Shown here: positions 43,071 to 56,100 of the stretch, piece by piece
How positions within the stretch are numbered: position 1 is the stretch's first letter
Layout of the letters: each line of letters opens with the position of its first letter
Origin: Tetraselmis striata
Taxonomy: Eukaryota > Chlorophyta > Chlorodendrophyceae > Chlorodendrales > Chlorodendraceae
DNA length: 64,000 nucleotides
Reading direction: 5' to 3'
Assembly: GCA_006384855.1 (NCBI GenBank)
Contig: VCJN01000444.1
Coordinates: forward strand, 1 to 64,000
Notes under the pieces: generated by a model
The model's input: only the letters and a program-made list of their open reading frames with translations
Database searches by the model: none
What the model was told of the DNA's origin: nothing
Program-made: the position numbers and the translations under genes

Positions 43071-46000
43071 ACTTGGATCCCGCTCACGCTGCCACCAATC
43101 AGGCAGATTCACTGGCCCGCATGCCCGCCTTGCGCTGAGGCATCGACATGCTGCTTGCTGGTGGCTGCTCCTAGCCCAGCACTTGATTTTGGTTACCAAA
43201 AAGGTTTGTGTGCGGGTGTGGGTACATTATTGTGCATACATTATTGCATGTTGGCATAATCAGTAAAGAAATTCCGCTACTGTGCTCATTGCCCGCCTTG
43301 ACAAGGCAACTTCCATGAGTTGTTGTCCTCTGGGTTTGGTATCCCGCGTTGCTATTTGGGTGCGGGTGCAAATTGGCCACATTAACTCTCCAGTGATTGT
43401 CGAGGGTTTGCGGGTCCCCGAGAAGCTAAAGCGCCTGTTGGCTGTATGGCAAAAGTGTCGCTCAAGGGTCGAGAGGACCCCTGGCCTGACCGCGGGGTTA
43501 TGCCTACGCCCGGCACTGAGCCGCCATGCTGTCCCCGCTTCAGATCCGGCGGCTGCTGGTGCACGACGCGAGCTCCCAGCCCACCGCCGACAAGACGCTG
43601 GCGTACGTCGGCGAGGTGACGGAGGACACGCTGATGGACCTCAGCGTCTCCAACTCGGAGCACGACAGCCACGACACGCCGACGGGGTCGTCCGAGGTGG
43701 AGCGCGTGCCGCAGGCGAGCGCGCTGCTGGGGCCGGTGGTCCCCGTGCCCATCGTGCACTACGAGGACCGCTGGGAGATCAAGTTTCAGGACCTGCAGCT
43801 GCTATCGCGCATCGGGCAGGGCTCCTTTGGCGAGGTGTGGCAGGGCCGGTGGCGCAGCACGGACGTGGCGGTCAAGCGGGTGTGGGGACTCCACGGCAGC
43901 TTTGAGGAGGCGGCGCATGCGGCCACCGAGTTTGAGCGCGAGATCACGATGCTGTCGCAGCTGCGCCACCCCAACGTGGTGCGCCACCCGCGCTCAACAA
44001 ATCCCCTTTTTTTTGTTTTGGGGGGGAGGGGGGGGGGGGGGGGTGAGTAATGGGGTGGCAGGTGTCTGGTGGCTGCCACAGCCAGTACAGCTCGCAACGG
44101 TCCCGCTCGATGTTTGACCACCTGGAGAGGGGGGCAAGGCGTAACTGTGCCATCCTGGCTAGCAGGTGGGGGCATGTTGCACAGTCGTGTGGAGGGGCCG
44201 CCCCCGCACCCGCAGTAGCGTTCACTGCGTGTTTATCGCGGCGATGATGCCGCGCTCGGCGCGGCGTAAAAAGGAGCCCTGCCTGGATTCAGAACCCATC
44301 ACACTTTCAGGGGACTCAACACCACTATCCGCACCATCTGTCCCCTTTAATTTTGGAAAGGGAGGGGGCGGGGGGGGGCTCAGCCAGGCCAGGTGCTGTG
44401 CCTCGTGTAAGTGCCATGTCGTGGGGTTGGCGCCCGCTTTATTGTTTGCCGGCGTGTATTCTATGGTGCTTCGTGCCACAAGTTCCGTGTGATTGCACAT
44501 GCGAGTGCATACGAGCAGGCTACCTATACGCACGCCGCTTTGGTCCAAGATAACTGCCATAGGGTTTTTCTCCTCCCTCAAAGCCCTACCGCCCCAGCTG
44601 GCACGGACTGCGGCACAGTTGCGGCGCTGATGGTCTGATGACTGTCGGACAGCAGTTTTTATACAGCACCCGCATCCCTCCCCGCCCGCCCATGCTGCCC
44701 TGGACCCCCGGTGTGGCGGACCCGGTGGGGATCCTGTCTCACTTTGGACGCCCGACCGGGTGTGTGGCGCTGTGTGCGATGCAGGTGATGTTCCTGGGGG
44801 CGTGCCGGGTGCCGCCGGACATTGCGCTGGTGATGGAGTACTGCCCCCGCGGCACTCTGCACCGCCTGCTCCACCGCTCAAGCGTGCCGCTGCCGCTGCC
44901 AATGCGCATCAAGATGGCCATGCACGTGGCGCGCGGCATGCTGGCGCTGCACACCTCCCTCCCGCGCATCATCCACCGCGACCTCAAGTCTGCCAACCTG
45001 CTGGTGGGCGCCTCGTTCGAGATCAAGGTGTGCGACTTTGGGCTCAGCCGCACCATGGCGCACTGCGCCGCCAACTGCTCCAACCGCTCGCAGAGCTCCT
45101 TTTGGCACCGTGGAGTATGCCGCGCCAGAGGTGCGCCCCCATGTGCCCCAAGTGCCCATGCCTGGCTCGCGCTGCTGCTTCAGCACGGCGTTTGTTTTCA
45201 CACCCCGCAGCTGCAGCCCCCGGGCAGGCTCCTGATGATCCAAAGTCGAGCATCTTCCAGCGACTGGGATCGAAGTCTTCCCGCTGAATCCCCCGCCGCC
45301 GCCGCTGCTGCTGCTGCTGCTGCTGGGTGCCGGCAGGTGCTGCGCGGGGAGCCGTATTCGGAGAAGTGCGACGTATGGTCCTTTGGGGTGGTGCTCTGGG
45401 AGCTCCTCATGCGCAAGCGGCCCTACTACGAGGTCACGCACTCGGTCTCCATCATTGCCGGCGTCTCGCTGGGCAAGCTGGGCCTGTCGGCCATCCCGCC
45501 GGACGTGGCCGACCCCGGCCTCGCGGCGCTGGTGGGCATTTGCTGCTCCCAGGTGTGACGCGCCACCCCCTGCCCTATCCCCTCCTCCCTCTCGCCCTGG
45601 GTCTTACCAAAGGCATCACTCTGTCCAGGCCCTGTCCCCTTGTATTGCCTCCCCCCAATAAGTCCCCCCCATGGACCCCTCCCTTCTGCACAGTAATGGC
45701 CGTTGGGCATGGCGTTGTCCAGCTTGGACTCGCTGAGGGGGGTCATGGGGCATATGAGTCTACAGTGGATTTCACCCTATGCCGTGTGCCCCTTCCTGAA
45801 GGACAGATTTTGCCCATCCCGACAGCGGTTGCTGAGCTGCGCGCGCATGCGTGTGTGTCATTGCCTCTCGCAGCACCCGGCTGGGCGCCCCTCGTTTGTG
45901 GAGATCATTCAGTATCTGGAGGACGAGGTGTCCCGCATGAAGGGTGGAGGCAGCACCGGCTCGGCCAACCTGCCTGCCCGGTCCATTTCTGCCAGCAGCG

Positions 46001-46524
46001 ACCGGTCGACCGCTGAGGCAGCAACTCTCACCAAGTCGGAGGACGGCCCCTCGCCCGCGCTGGCTCACCAGGGCTCCCTGCCACTCGGGCAGGAGGCAGC
46101 TGCAGATGCTGCCGTGGCGAAGCGGCGCGGCAGTGCGCCCGAGCAGACAGTCGCTCTGCTGGGCGACAGCGACCGGACCGGCAGCCGGTCCCATGACCTC
46201 TCACATGCCAGTGGAGACCTGGCGGGCGCCGGGCCGTCGCCGCTGCAGAACAAGGGGGAGCCGCCAATGCAAGCAGACAACGGGAAGTCACCATTTGAGG
46301 ACGATGCGGACGAGGACAAGTCGCCATTTGAGGCCGAGGCGGACGAGGGGAAGTCGCCATTCGAGGCCGAGGCGGACGAGGAAAAGTCGCCATTCGAGGC
46401 CGAGGCGGACGAGGGGAAGTCGCCATTCGAGGCCGAGGCGGACGAGGGCAACTCTCCCTTCGAGGCCGAGGCAGAGTCTGACTGGGGCAAGTCCCCTTTC
46501 GAGGCCGAGGCAGAGGAGGGCTGA
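40749..46524 (+). CDS. ACT-CBS-Raf-like protein kinase
   Basis: Exons 40749-41295, 41674-41771, 42048-43026, 43544-43978, 44785-45130, 45337-45552, 45874-46524; about 1,089 residues. An ACT domain spans about 156-238 (TVRVVAPSVPGVLASVTTAF, AGWFYMECFTLHDDGER), as in plant STY8/17/46 kinases. A CBS pair follows at about 447-578 (PLSVVKAQCLVTLALKMMQE, IVTKRDFLKAM, IHSIGVGERVRDAAKLMN, IRRLLVHD). The kinase domain (about 620-885) is of MAPKKK/Raf type: IGQGSFGEVWQGRW, VAVKRV, IIHRDLKSANLLV, DFGLS, YAAPE, CDVWSFGVVLWELL. Seven KSPFEAEADEG-like repeats end the protein. ACT and CBS domains bind small ligands (amino acids, adenylates), so ligand-regulated Ser/Thr or dual-specificity kinase activity is likely (inference). 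Exons 3 and 5 each carry one base too many (G run at 42536-42540, T run at 45100-45103). Confidence 0.9.
41779..41800 (+). repeat. Poly(C) at the 5' splice site of kinase intron 2
   Basis: The intron begins GTGAATT at 41772 and the C run starts 8 nt in. One of the donor-proximal C tracts described in the findings. Confidence 0.95.
43037..43067 (+). repeat. Poly(C), 31 bases, at the 5' splice site of kinase intron 3
   Basis: The intron begins GTACAAAATG at 43027 and the C run starts 11 nt in. Confidence 0.95.
46288..46520 (+). repeat. 33-bp coding minisatellite (KSPFEAEADEG repeats)
   Basis: Seven consecutive units KSPFE(A/D)(E/D)AD/E-E-(G/E/D), one extended to NSPFEAEAESDWG. Each has an S-P dipeptide in an acidic context, a possible phosphorylation site for proline-directed kinases. 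The codon-level similarity of the middle units shows recent expansion. Confidence 0.95.
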
Positions 46525-49173
46525 GCGCCCTTTTTCCAATCTGTGCAAGTCCGACGCCTCGCTCTCGTGGCTTTTTGTACGGCAGGTCTGTGCTTGCTCC
46601 ACACTCCCCGAGTGGGGTCTTTCTTAGTGACCGCCAGGCCGGGTGAGCAGCCGCCCCGAGATAGTCGCTGGGTTACAGTTCCCGAGCGGGTTGGGGTCCA
46701 GCTCCTCTGTGACCCCGCCTAGCTAGCGTGTACCCTGCGCACCATCACGTGTGCCGCTTGCCACGCGAATTTTAGTTATGTACTAGGGCCGGAGCAGATG
46801 TGCTGTTCTACGGGCGGTGCCAGGTCGTGGCCCGCCGAGCCTCGGCTCGCGCAATGGCAGCCCAGGCTCCCCTCTCCCCAACCACCATGGCAAGATGCTG
46901 CCTGAAGCCCTTGGGCGGAGAAAGCTGTGCGCGCGGGAGATAGGCGCGCTCTGTAATTAATAGCAGCCTGGATTCGGGACGTAGCAACAAAGGTGCAGCT
47001 GCAGGAGGAAAGCAGGTTGCTGCCGGGAGCTCCTCGTGCATCGGCGTTCTTTCGTCCGACGACAAACTGCCATGCAGCAGTATCTTCATGACACCCTTCA
47101 ATGAACACCTATAGGTGTGCTGAGCTGCCATGCAGCCGCGCCTGCGGGCAGATATCGTAGCCGTATGCATTGAACAAGCACACGGCGGCAGGTGGCAAAC
47201 ACTGACGGCTGACTCTGGGAATAAACCCATCAAAGACTTCTCGGCCACATCTTTCCTCACATAGCAACTCCTAGACCTCCCCCGACCAGGAGGACCTCGG
47301 ACCGCCGCCACTGGCCCCCTTATCCACACCCTGAGTCGGCGACGCAGAGGGCGAGTCCGGCGGCAGTCTCATCCGAGTCCCGGTCCGCACGCCGGAATAT
47401 GTCTTACCCCGCGCCAAGCAACCACAACACCGCAAGCAAGACAAGCTGCGAGCGGTGAACCCGGTCGGGAGCAGGTCCATGGAGGCCTCGGACTTCGCCG
47501 GGGCAGAGATCTTCCAAATTATGAAAAGAAATTCTGCACCGACCACAATGTGGAGCGGGTTTGCGACTCGGTACACACGGCATGCGAACCGCCCGCGCAG
47601 GCCCTGCGCGAACAGTGGCCGGGATGCGCTGTCCATATCATGCCAATCTTTGTGAGCCGCACGGGCACCCCGCACATATCTACCATCAAGGGCCGGAGAC
47701 AGCTCATGCGCCCCACCTGCTCCGACCCGCCCGAGCAAACCCCGGTAGAGGTCACTGCGCGCCATGCTCAAGTGCATACATATTTACGCGGTACACATAT
47801 TAATGCTCAAGTATTCAATTCCAAGCACCGCTTGCACACCGGAGGCACGCGCGGCAAGCACAGTCATACGCGCCAACAAACGCATAGCGCCGGGGTGACG
47901 AAACAACATACGCTCGCCGGACGACAACACCTTTCCCCCACCGCCCGGGAGGCTAGGGGCGGGGTGGGGGCAGGGGGGGAGGGCGAGGAGTGACGACACC
48001 ACTCTCTCATGGATCCAGGAACTTTGCTTTCAGAGCGCGGCAAGACAACTGGCATGTTCAGCACCAAAGACCAAGCATTGAACACAGTTACATTGAAATT
48101 TGAAATGGACGAATAACAAGCACATCACAAATAGCAGAACAGAAATTACTCTCGTCATACCAATACCTGTGCTCATGTCGGGACGATCTACGATCATGTC
48201 CCCGCCAACCTCCCCGCCAATCGCTGCACATTTATTTCATACATAATTATAGAATACTAACTAACGTACCGCGAGATGTAAATGTCGCTGTTTCCCCGAT
48301 GATTTGACACCCGCTTGGTGCGCCGTGACATCACATTAAATCTTGCCGGCCTTGACCGATTTAATAGATAGTTAAACGATTTTCATTAATACGGTAAACG
48401 ATTTATATATTAATCATTTCATTACTACTTGTTGCTGATTTAGTAATATCTGTAGTAGTATTAGCTGCAACGTGCGCTTCTGCGCAGTGCACAGTAGCCC
48501 CCACCGCTTGGGCCCACCCCCCCGCATGCACCCAAAGTGATCTAACCTTCTCCATGATGGATTGCCCGTCGTCTGGAAACATGTGACATCAAATTGCAGC
48601 TCCTCCGAGCCCTACTAGGATGCGCCGTGCCAGTGTGCGCCAATGCGTGCCAATGACACAGCAGCCATTCCTTTTGCCGCCTGCCCAAATTGAATGTCTA
48701 CATGCAATAAAGCAAGCTCGTGTGTTGCGTAGACGATACAAGACACATACACGTGTTTCCTGAGCAGTTTGTGACTGCGATACGATGCTATGCGATGTGT
48801 CTCCTGTTGCGTCGGTAACTTGACATTATCGAGTAAGTACGGCTTAGGTACATACATTAAGCTTGAACTTGTTTAATCAATGAATTGCTTGCTGAGCAAA
48901 GTATTTCCGCACATCGTCTTCTTCCCGAGAGGAACCGCCTATATAATTGTAGCAAACGTGTTCTTGCCTTGTCCTAGCAAACCTTTCCTACCGCATTTCC
49001 AATATCATGTATGCCTATTCGAATAACGTGACACTGCGGGAGGGGGGCACAGTACTAGGATACTATTGCAGGAGCGCTATTGGGTGATGAGGTGAGCAAC
49101 GGTAAAAGTGGTTCTCCACGCCGTTCCAATCTGCTATAGAAGCAACACTTTGACTCCGTCATCCGCGGGCTTG
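46525..49173. other. Intergenic between the kinase and RING genes
   Basis: Contains the 3' ends of two convergent genes. Apart from the frame at 47271-47777 I see no coding sequence. 48200-48460 is notably AT-rich (ATTTATATATTAATCATTTC). Confidence 0.4.
47271..47777 (-). CDS. Hypothetical 168-residue protein
   Basis: Open frame MHLSMARSDLYRGLLGRVGA to a TAG at 47273-47271. The middle contains a hydrophobic stretch NPLHIVVGAEFLFIIWKI that could be one membrane segment, and it ends in a Gly/Ser-rich tail. No family recognised. Opposite-strand frames are also open here, so this could be a GC-driven chance ORF. Confidence 0.3.
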   Translation of the reverse strand: MHLSMARSDLYRGLLGRVGAGGAHELSPALDGRYVRGARAAHKDWHDMDSASRPLFAQGLRGRFACRVYRVANPLHIVVGAEFLFIIWKISAPAKSEASMDLLPTGFTARSLSCLRCCGCLARGKTYSGVRTGTRMRLPPDSPSASPTQGVDKGASGGGPRSSWSGEV

Positions 49174-52100
49174 TCACTTGCTGGGCGGCCGGGCCGGCGC
49201 CTTGAGCATCTTCTGCAGGCTCTTCAGCGCCATCAGCTTGTACTCGTATTTTGTGCACAGCCCCTCCATGGGCAGGTTGTGCACAAATGCCTCCACGCGC
49301 GCGCCCTCGCACTCCTCACACGAGTACGCGCCGTCCGTCTCGGTGTGCTCCAGGCACGACAGGCAGTAGGTGTGCCCGCATGGCACGCAAGACACTGGCC
49401 GGCGAAAAATCTCCAGGCTGGCAGGATAGGACACATCACACGCGTGCGTCAGTGCGGGGTTGCGCTATTTTGTGGAATAGTTTATAGCAGACGACGTTTT
49501 TTATGAATTTGACCGTGTGGTTTATATATGATAGTGTGTAATAGACATACCATCCGTCTCAGGCCCGGGGGTCTTAAGACTACATTTCGAGAATCGAAAC
49601 CCTCTGCAATTGGTTTTGGAGAAGCTGCCCGTGCGGCTTAGGCAGCGCTTAGTACTGCTGCAACAATTCAGCAGCACACGCATACATCGCCATCTGATGA
49701 TTACATTTAGTCGCTATAGCGCGCTGCCGCTGTAGACTATACCGGTACTGGTACAGTAGTGCTCATCCAAATTAACCACAAAGATTCGCCGGATACGTAT
49801 TGGAATTCAGATGGTGCCGGTATACGACGGCAGACCGTAGCGACAATAAAAAGTCGGGCTCATTACCTGTACCCGCGTGTCCTACCTATGACGCATGGGG
49901 TGGCGGGGGGGGCGACTGCTTGATGCGGACCGTCACGGGAATAATACTTGGAGGTACTACCGGAGGGTTTACCGCGGGTTGTTAAAACCCTGCCTTTCGG
50001 CGGCTACGTAACTGAGGCTACCGGGGTAATTAATACGAGATATACTAGGTCGAACAGTAGTACATCAGTGATAGAATAGCTTATCGTAAATATTATTTCG
50101 TTAATGATGCAGCATCGCTTTTAGCAATATCATGCAAGTAATAGTAACACTGCTGTTGCGGATTGATTTGGGAATCGCTGCGCCGGAAGGGGGGGGGGGG
50201 GGGGGGAGGGGGAAGGGTCAACTCCTACTGCACATTGATGCCGTCATGCGTACTGTCAGCGGTGCATATTGAAGTCATGCCTGGGACCGAATGATTGGTA
50301 TCATGTCAACCAGGCACAGGTTGTGTTGCCGCCAGCACATGTACGCCTGACGACGGCAGTAGCAGTGTTCCCCCAACCCCGGCGTGCCCCACTGGAGTCC
50401 AGTCAGGTGGGCGGCAAGCAATATGCCAGTTTCATATAGCCAGCAGTTCATTGATACGCGCTTTAAATATCTGCGGTTATTGCGCAGCTTGAGTGATATC
50501 GGAATGCCTGGTGTCGCCCGGTCTGCATGGGGCATGACAGAGCCGCCAATGATGCCGTAATTAGAGGGCGCGTTCCGCTAAAATCCATCCGATGGAAATG
50601 TGTATTGGTATAACGCGCTGGACGCGGTGAATCAAGCTATACAAGGGGGCGTCGCGGACCAAAGGCACCCCCCTCCTGTGCCCTACTGCTGAGCATGATA
50701 GCCGGAATATGGGAAAATCACTGTGCGGGTGGGGTGCAGCAGCACGGTATCACATGATAGATAAGTCTTATCCTAAAGACATTTACAACTACTTACGTCA
50801 TCAAAGGACACATGGCAGCAGGCAACGCGGCGCCTGTACATCGCACCAGAAAGGGTGCGGCCGAGAAAATGCCACAAACTCTGGCCGGCCCGTACGCCAC
50901 AAACACCGCCCGGTTCACTACATTGTGGCAGGTGGCACGGCCTAACGCGCAGCGCCCCGCAGCCCCACTACTCCACATACGGCAGGCGCGCCGCAGAAGG
51001 CGCGACAGGTGGTCGCGGCGGTGCGCGGACGGCAGGCGCATGCGCACAAGGGTCAGGGGCAGGGACAGAGGGGCGGCGCACCATCTGATGCAGGTGTAGA
51101 AGCTCTCCTGCGACGACTCCGCGTGCGCCAGCTTGGCCACCGTGTTGCGCAGCTCCTTCTCCGCCTCCTCGTGGCCAGGGCCCTGCTTACGCGCAGAGGG
51201 AGGGAGCAATCGTCAGCACCCCAAGTTCCCAGTGGCCCTGCGCATGTACTTTGAATGCGGTTAGTGTGCGACAAGCAGGCGGGGCAGAGGGATGCGATCC
51301 TTGAATACAGTGCCCATACTCGTCTTACAGGTAATAAACATCCGTCAGCGCGATGGTTTAATGTATCAGTGAGATGCTCCGTCTCTGAGCCGTCACTTCG
51401 CGTTGCTGGCAGATTTAGTTGATGCACATGATGCCTACTTAGTCGCATGATATGTAGGGTATTTTATTGCGCTGCTGCAGGAAATGCCGAGAACAACAGC
51501 AGAGCAGAGCCAACATTCGCCAGCGCAGGAGCACTGTGATGAACACAATACACTAAACAATACACTGTATTCATCGTTAGGACGGTGGACTCAATCCCAC
51601 GAGACAGTACAGTGTAAGTAATCAGGTGTCCCTGAATGTGGTTTCGGAGCCACACGCACCAGCACCCCCTCGGTCGCACCGCGCTTGGTGTTTACAAGCT
51701 CCTGCACCGCCTCCGCCACGTAGGAGAAGCGCAGGCGGAGCGCCGCCAGCCGGTGGTCGAGCGGGCGCCCCGCAGCGGGGGCGCCCTCCTCCCCTCCTGC
51801 CTCCCCCTCCCCCTCCTTGGCGGCAGCAGCCACCACCGGCACATCCATTGCCACCAGGTGACGCCCCACTGCCTCCACATCACCTGCAGCACCAATTCAA
51901 AACGAATCATGTGGTTAGACAAACCAGAAAAGCCGCAGGATGATGAACAGGAGGTTGCGATTTGCGACTTGCTTTTAGGGTTAAGAATTTCGTACCCTGG
52001 GTTTCTTTCATGCTGTTTTTAAATGCTGTTTCTATCAGGGCGGTGTAAGTATTTAAAAACTTAAGAGCTTTAAATCCAAAAGTCCTTATTCTGCAAACTG

Positions 52101-53075
52101 TCTAGGGGTCACCCTCGAAAGGGGACCCTCAAGATGTTCAACAAGAGGCTCTGATGTTGCAATATGTGCTTGTAGGGCTTATGATTTAGTACCGAGGGTG
52201 TATTTCATGCTGTTTCAATTATGTGTCCACACTAGGGCGGTTTAAGGATTTGAATTCAAAAATCCTCGATATCGTGCGAACAGCTATAGAGTAGTCACGG
52301 ATATTAACTGTCAGTGGTAGGTGCACTGCTGCCACCATCCACAAGTGGTAGCCCGCTTGTCTCAACACACGGCACCGCACCTGAGATTTCCGACACAGTT
52401 TGTACGCAGGCCGCGATCATCTTCTCCAGGGCGTCCTCGCGCTGCGTGAATGCCTCCAGCTTGGCGCGCAGCTCCGCCTGCAGGCTTGCTTGCTTATGTG
52501 GGAAGGGGGCCGGGCGGCGTGGTGGAAACAATAGTCAGCCAACTTGCGGGAAAAGCGGCAATGTGTCGATCACGAGATGCTCGGCACGGAGACACTGCGT
52601 AATGGCCGATTTGCTATGCTTGTCTTAATGATGTGACGCTGCCGTATATTGCCTTATTGCGCACAATATAATGACGAGAAATGTACTGATATTTCGTGGG
52701 AGACATTCAGCTTTAATGACTACTTCATCGTGAGCGTTGCGCTCGTTTTCCTCCGTTGCTTGCCGACTGGGTTCGCAATGACACCATTCCGTTAGGAGGA
52801 CAGATACGAGTTATCCCTAATCACTTCCCAGCTAGCTTGGGAAAAGGACAGCCATGAAATGTTCAAGACGCACGAGTCTGAGAGGCCTGAAACCATGGGG
52901 GAAGGGCGGTCCTGTCGCATCAGGATGTGTTCTAGCTTTGGAAGTGAGGGCACCGGCAGTCAAACCACAGAGCGACTATCGTAATGATCCGAGCGGAGAA
53001 AGACCTAAATGTATCGAGAATGACAACACTTAGAGGTAGACAAACATGACGACTGGGGCGATTGGGCCTGGGCCT

Positions 53076-53133
<58 letters not shown>

Positions 53134-56100
53134 CGTGGGATGGAGGAGGAGACACGGGATGGGGGGTGCAGGGGGTCGGACCTGCGCGCCAGCTTGCAAC
53201 TCCGCGGAGGTGGCGGCCTGCCGAAAGGCGTTGATCATGTCCTGCACCGCCTCCGCAACGTGCGCATGGTGCGTGCGGCAGTGGTTGAGCAGCTTGCGCA
53301 GCAGCGGGCCGCCGCGGTCGCCCTCTGCAAAGTGCGCCGGCAGGTCATGCGACACTTGCGTGATGCCCATTGCCACAAGATGCTTGTCCACGGCCTGGAC
53401 GTCCCCTGTGGCGGAGCGCATCAACGAAGGGGGAGGGGAAAGGGGGAGGGGCATTCAGAAATGAAACCACCACAACACCGGAGCACTTCCTCAACAATGT
53501 CGACACCACAGAGCGGCGCATTTGGGTCCCCAATAGCACCAAAGCTGCACGCCAACACCCCACAATTTTGGCGCCGCTGTCCCCACAGCCAGAGCGGCAA
53601 GACATTTTCGGCGCAGCGCAGTTCCAGGCCGTGGTCGATGACACGGCGCTCCGCAGATAAGAGCGGCCAACTGGCAGGGAAAACGCGCTGCGTACGAGAA
53701 CGGTGTACGCTACGAGCGAAAGGCAACACCACAATACAGCATCCCGCTCCCCAATCCTCATCCCCAACTGTGAGTAGCCCAATAGCAGCCACGGAAGATC
53801 AAAGCCCGCTTGGATGTAGTCGTGGTCCCGGGGGGGGGGGGGGGGGGGGGGGGGCTACGGTGAGCGCTGCTATTATGGAGGGTTGGCGCTGCGTGCAACT
53901 TTTCCCGCCCTATGGCTGTCCGACATACCGGTGCCGACGCAGTGAGAGTAACACTGCGCAGAGGAACCCGCCCGAGGTAAAATGCAGACGAAATTATTTT
54001 AGCAAAACCATAGGGAATGTTCTTATCGTAGGTCGCATGCAAGCACGCTTTCAGGTTTATAATCACGGCGCTTATAGGTGCGCCAGCACCCGTGGCCCAT
54101 CGCTCTCCTACATATAAACGCAGCCGTGGTGAGCGGGCCCGCCTTGCCTGCCAGCTGCAGCGCCACGTCAAACCCGTCCGACAGAGCGCGCTCCAGCATG
54201 TGCGCCGCTTGCTGCTGGCTGTCCAGCGCCGACTGCATTTCCGTCGTCAGCACCGCGCGCTGTTTGGGCATCAAAGGCGGCCGGCATTCCATGTCAGCCA
54301 CTGAATGTCGGCATGTGGCGGTGAGAATCTCCTCTCCATACTTTAGGGCTGATAAATGCGACAATGTAAAATCACATTTGGAAATCAGGTGTGTGTGTAG
54401 GGGGGGGGGGGGGGGGGGGAGTGATGCCTGTGAGGCGAGCTCCTCCGCCGCGCGGGCCTGGTGTGCCCGGTGCTCCTCATGCAGAGCCGCCAGCTTTGTG
54501 CGCAGCATCTCGCTCTGACCACATGGGATGCGGCAGCGCAACACACATGTTCCGGCTCATGCCACCAGTATGCGCAGGCTCACCGCGGGACACGGCCTGC
54601 TGGAGGGCTTCCATTGTGCCATGTACAGGAATAAATAAGATTCCTAGCAGGAACAGCAGTGATATAAAGCGACAAGCGGTATCATTCCAAATGTTTCTTA
54701 ATTTGGATACAAATTGTAAGGATGGATGATCATATCCTGTAAAGTATTACTCTGTTGCCATATACCTATCACGCCGATTTATTGCAGAATCCCTGCGGCG
54801 CAGCAGAAACATGGGGGGGGGGAGGGGGGGGGGAATACCTCTTGCTGCGCGGCGGCGACAGTGGATGCCCGTTCTGCATCGCTGCACTCTCGCAGCCGCT
54901 GCATCTCCTCCTCCACGCGCCCCAGCTTTGTCGTGAGGCCGCCCTGCGCCTCAGCCAGCTCGCGCTCGAAAAGTTCCCGCAAGTGCGCCATCTGTCGACC
55001 GCTCTCCTCTTCGGCAGCCTCCTTGGCCTGTCGCACGACGGAAAGCGTCGAGAGCACAGCGTCGTCGTCACGACATATCCCCGAGTCTTGTGCCCCTCGA
55101 AGAGTTTACGTGCCGAAGAAAAAGGATTACGCCCGGGCGGATTGCACCGTCCGTAGTTCCCACGACCCACCATCGTTTTTAGTTAATATCTACCCAAGCC
55201 ATCACGGCCGGCCACGCAAGCGACTTGGAGTGCCGAGCAGAGTGGTAACAGTTGTCTGGATCGACAAGCGGCGCTTCTGACGGGTTGGAGTGTTGGACGA
55301 GTCGTCGACGGCAATACCAGTCGTCGGACTACCAAATCGGTTTCCGACAAGTCGTTGACAAAATGTCAAAATCGCTCGACAACTCTAGGGACAGAAAAAA
55401 AGCCATCGACAGCAGCGACATGTCGATGGCTTTTTGGTGTTTTGCCCTCCCCCCCCCCCCCCCCCCCCCCCTCAGTGGCAATTTTGCGGTTGCGCACGCT
55501 CACCGTTGCCGTGTGCCTGTGGGCGATTCGCTCGGCCGCCAGCTCATCGTCCGCCCGCCTTAGCCGCGACTCAAGCGAGCTGCGGTCCGCGGCGCCCGTC
55601 GACTCGACCGTCAGAAAGCTGCCGGATGAGCACCTCGCTCATGAGCGTCACCTGCTCGCCCAGCTGCACAAGCCGCCCCTCCGCGCCGCCGAGCTCCGCC
55701 TCCCACGCACTGACCGCACTGCTGGCCGCCGGCAGCACGTCCTCCAGGGCCGTGGTCGCCTGTTTCAAGCCCTTCAGCAGCTGCCCGCTCGTCCGCTGCG
55801 CCGACTCTTCCAGCGTCGCCAGCCGGTGGCTGAGCTCCCGCAGCCTCTGCTCGTGCTGCCACCTGACGCCGGTTCGCACATACGATGAGTACTTGCTTCT
55901 TATCGTCGCCAGTGGGCGGCAGGGCGGAGCAAAAACCTCCATCTGGCGCGCGGTCGTGTCTTTTCAAATCGCTCCGAAACCAGCGTCCTTCGACCGGCTG
56001 TCACTCGACAATAATGAAAACGACGATATGTGTGCGGCGTGTCGCTCCGAAGCCAATCAATTGCATTCTTGTTGCGCTCCGAAACCAGTTTTCATTCGCC

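Noticed and set aside
53062-54117. 351-residue plus-strand frame beginning with poly(Cys-Val)
   Set aside because: It is the translation of a TG microsatellite and of sequence antisense to a RING-gene exon.
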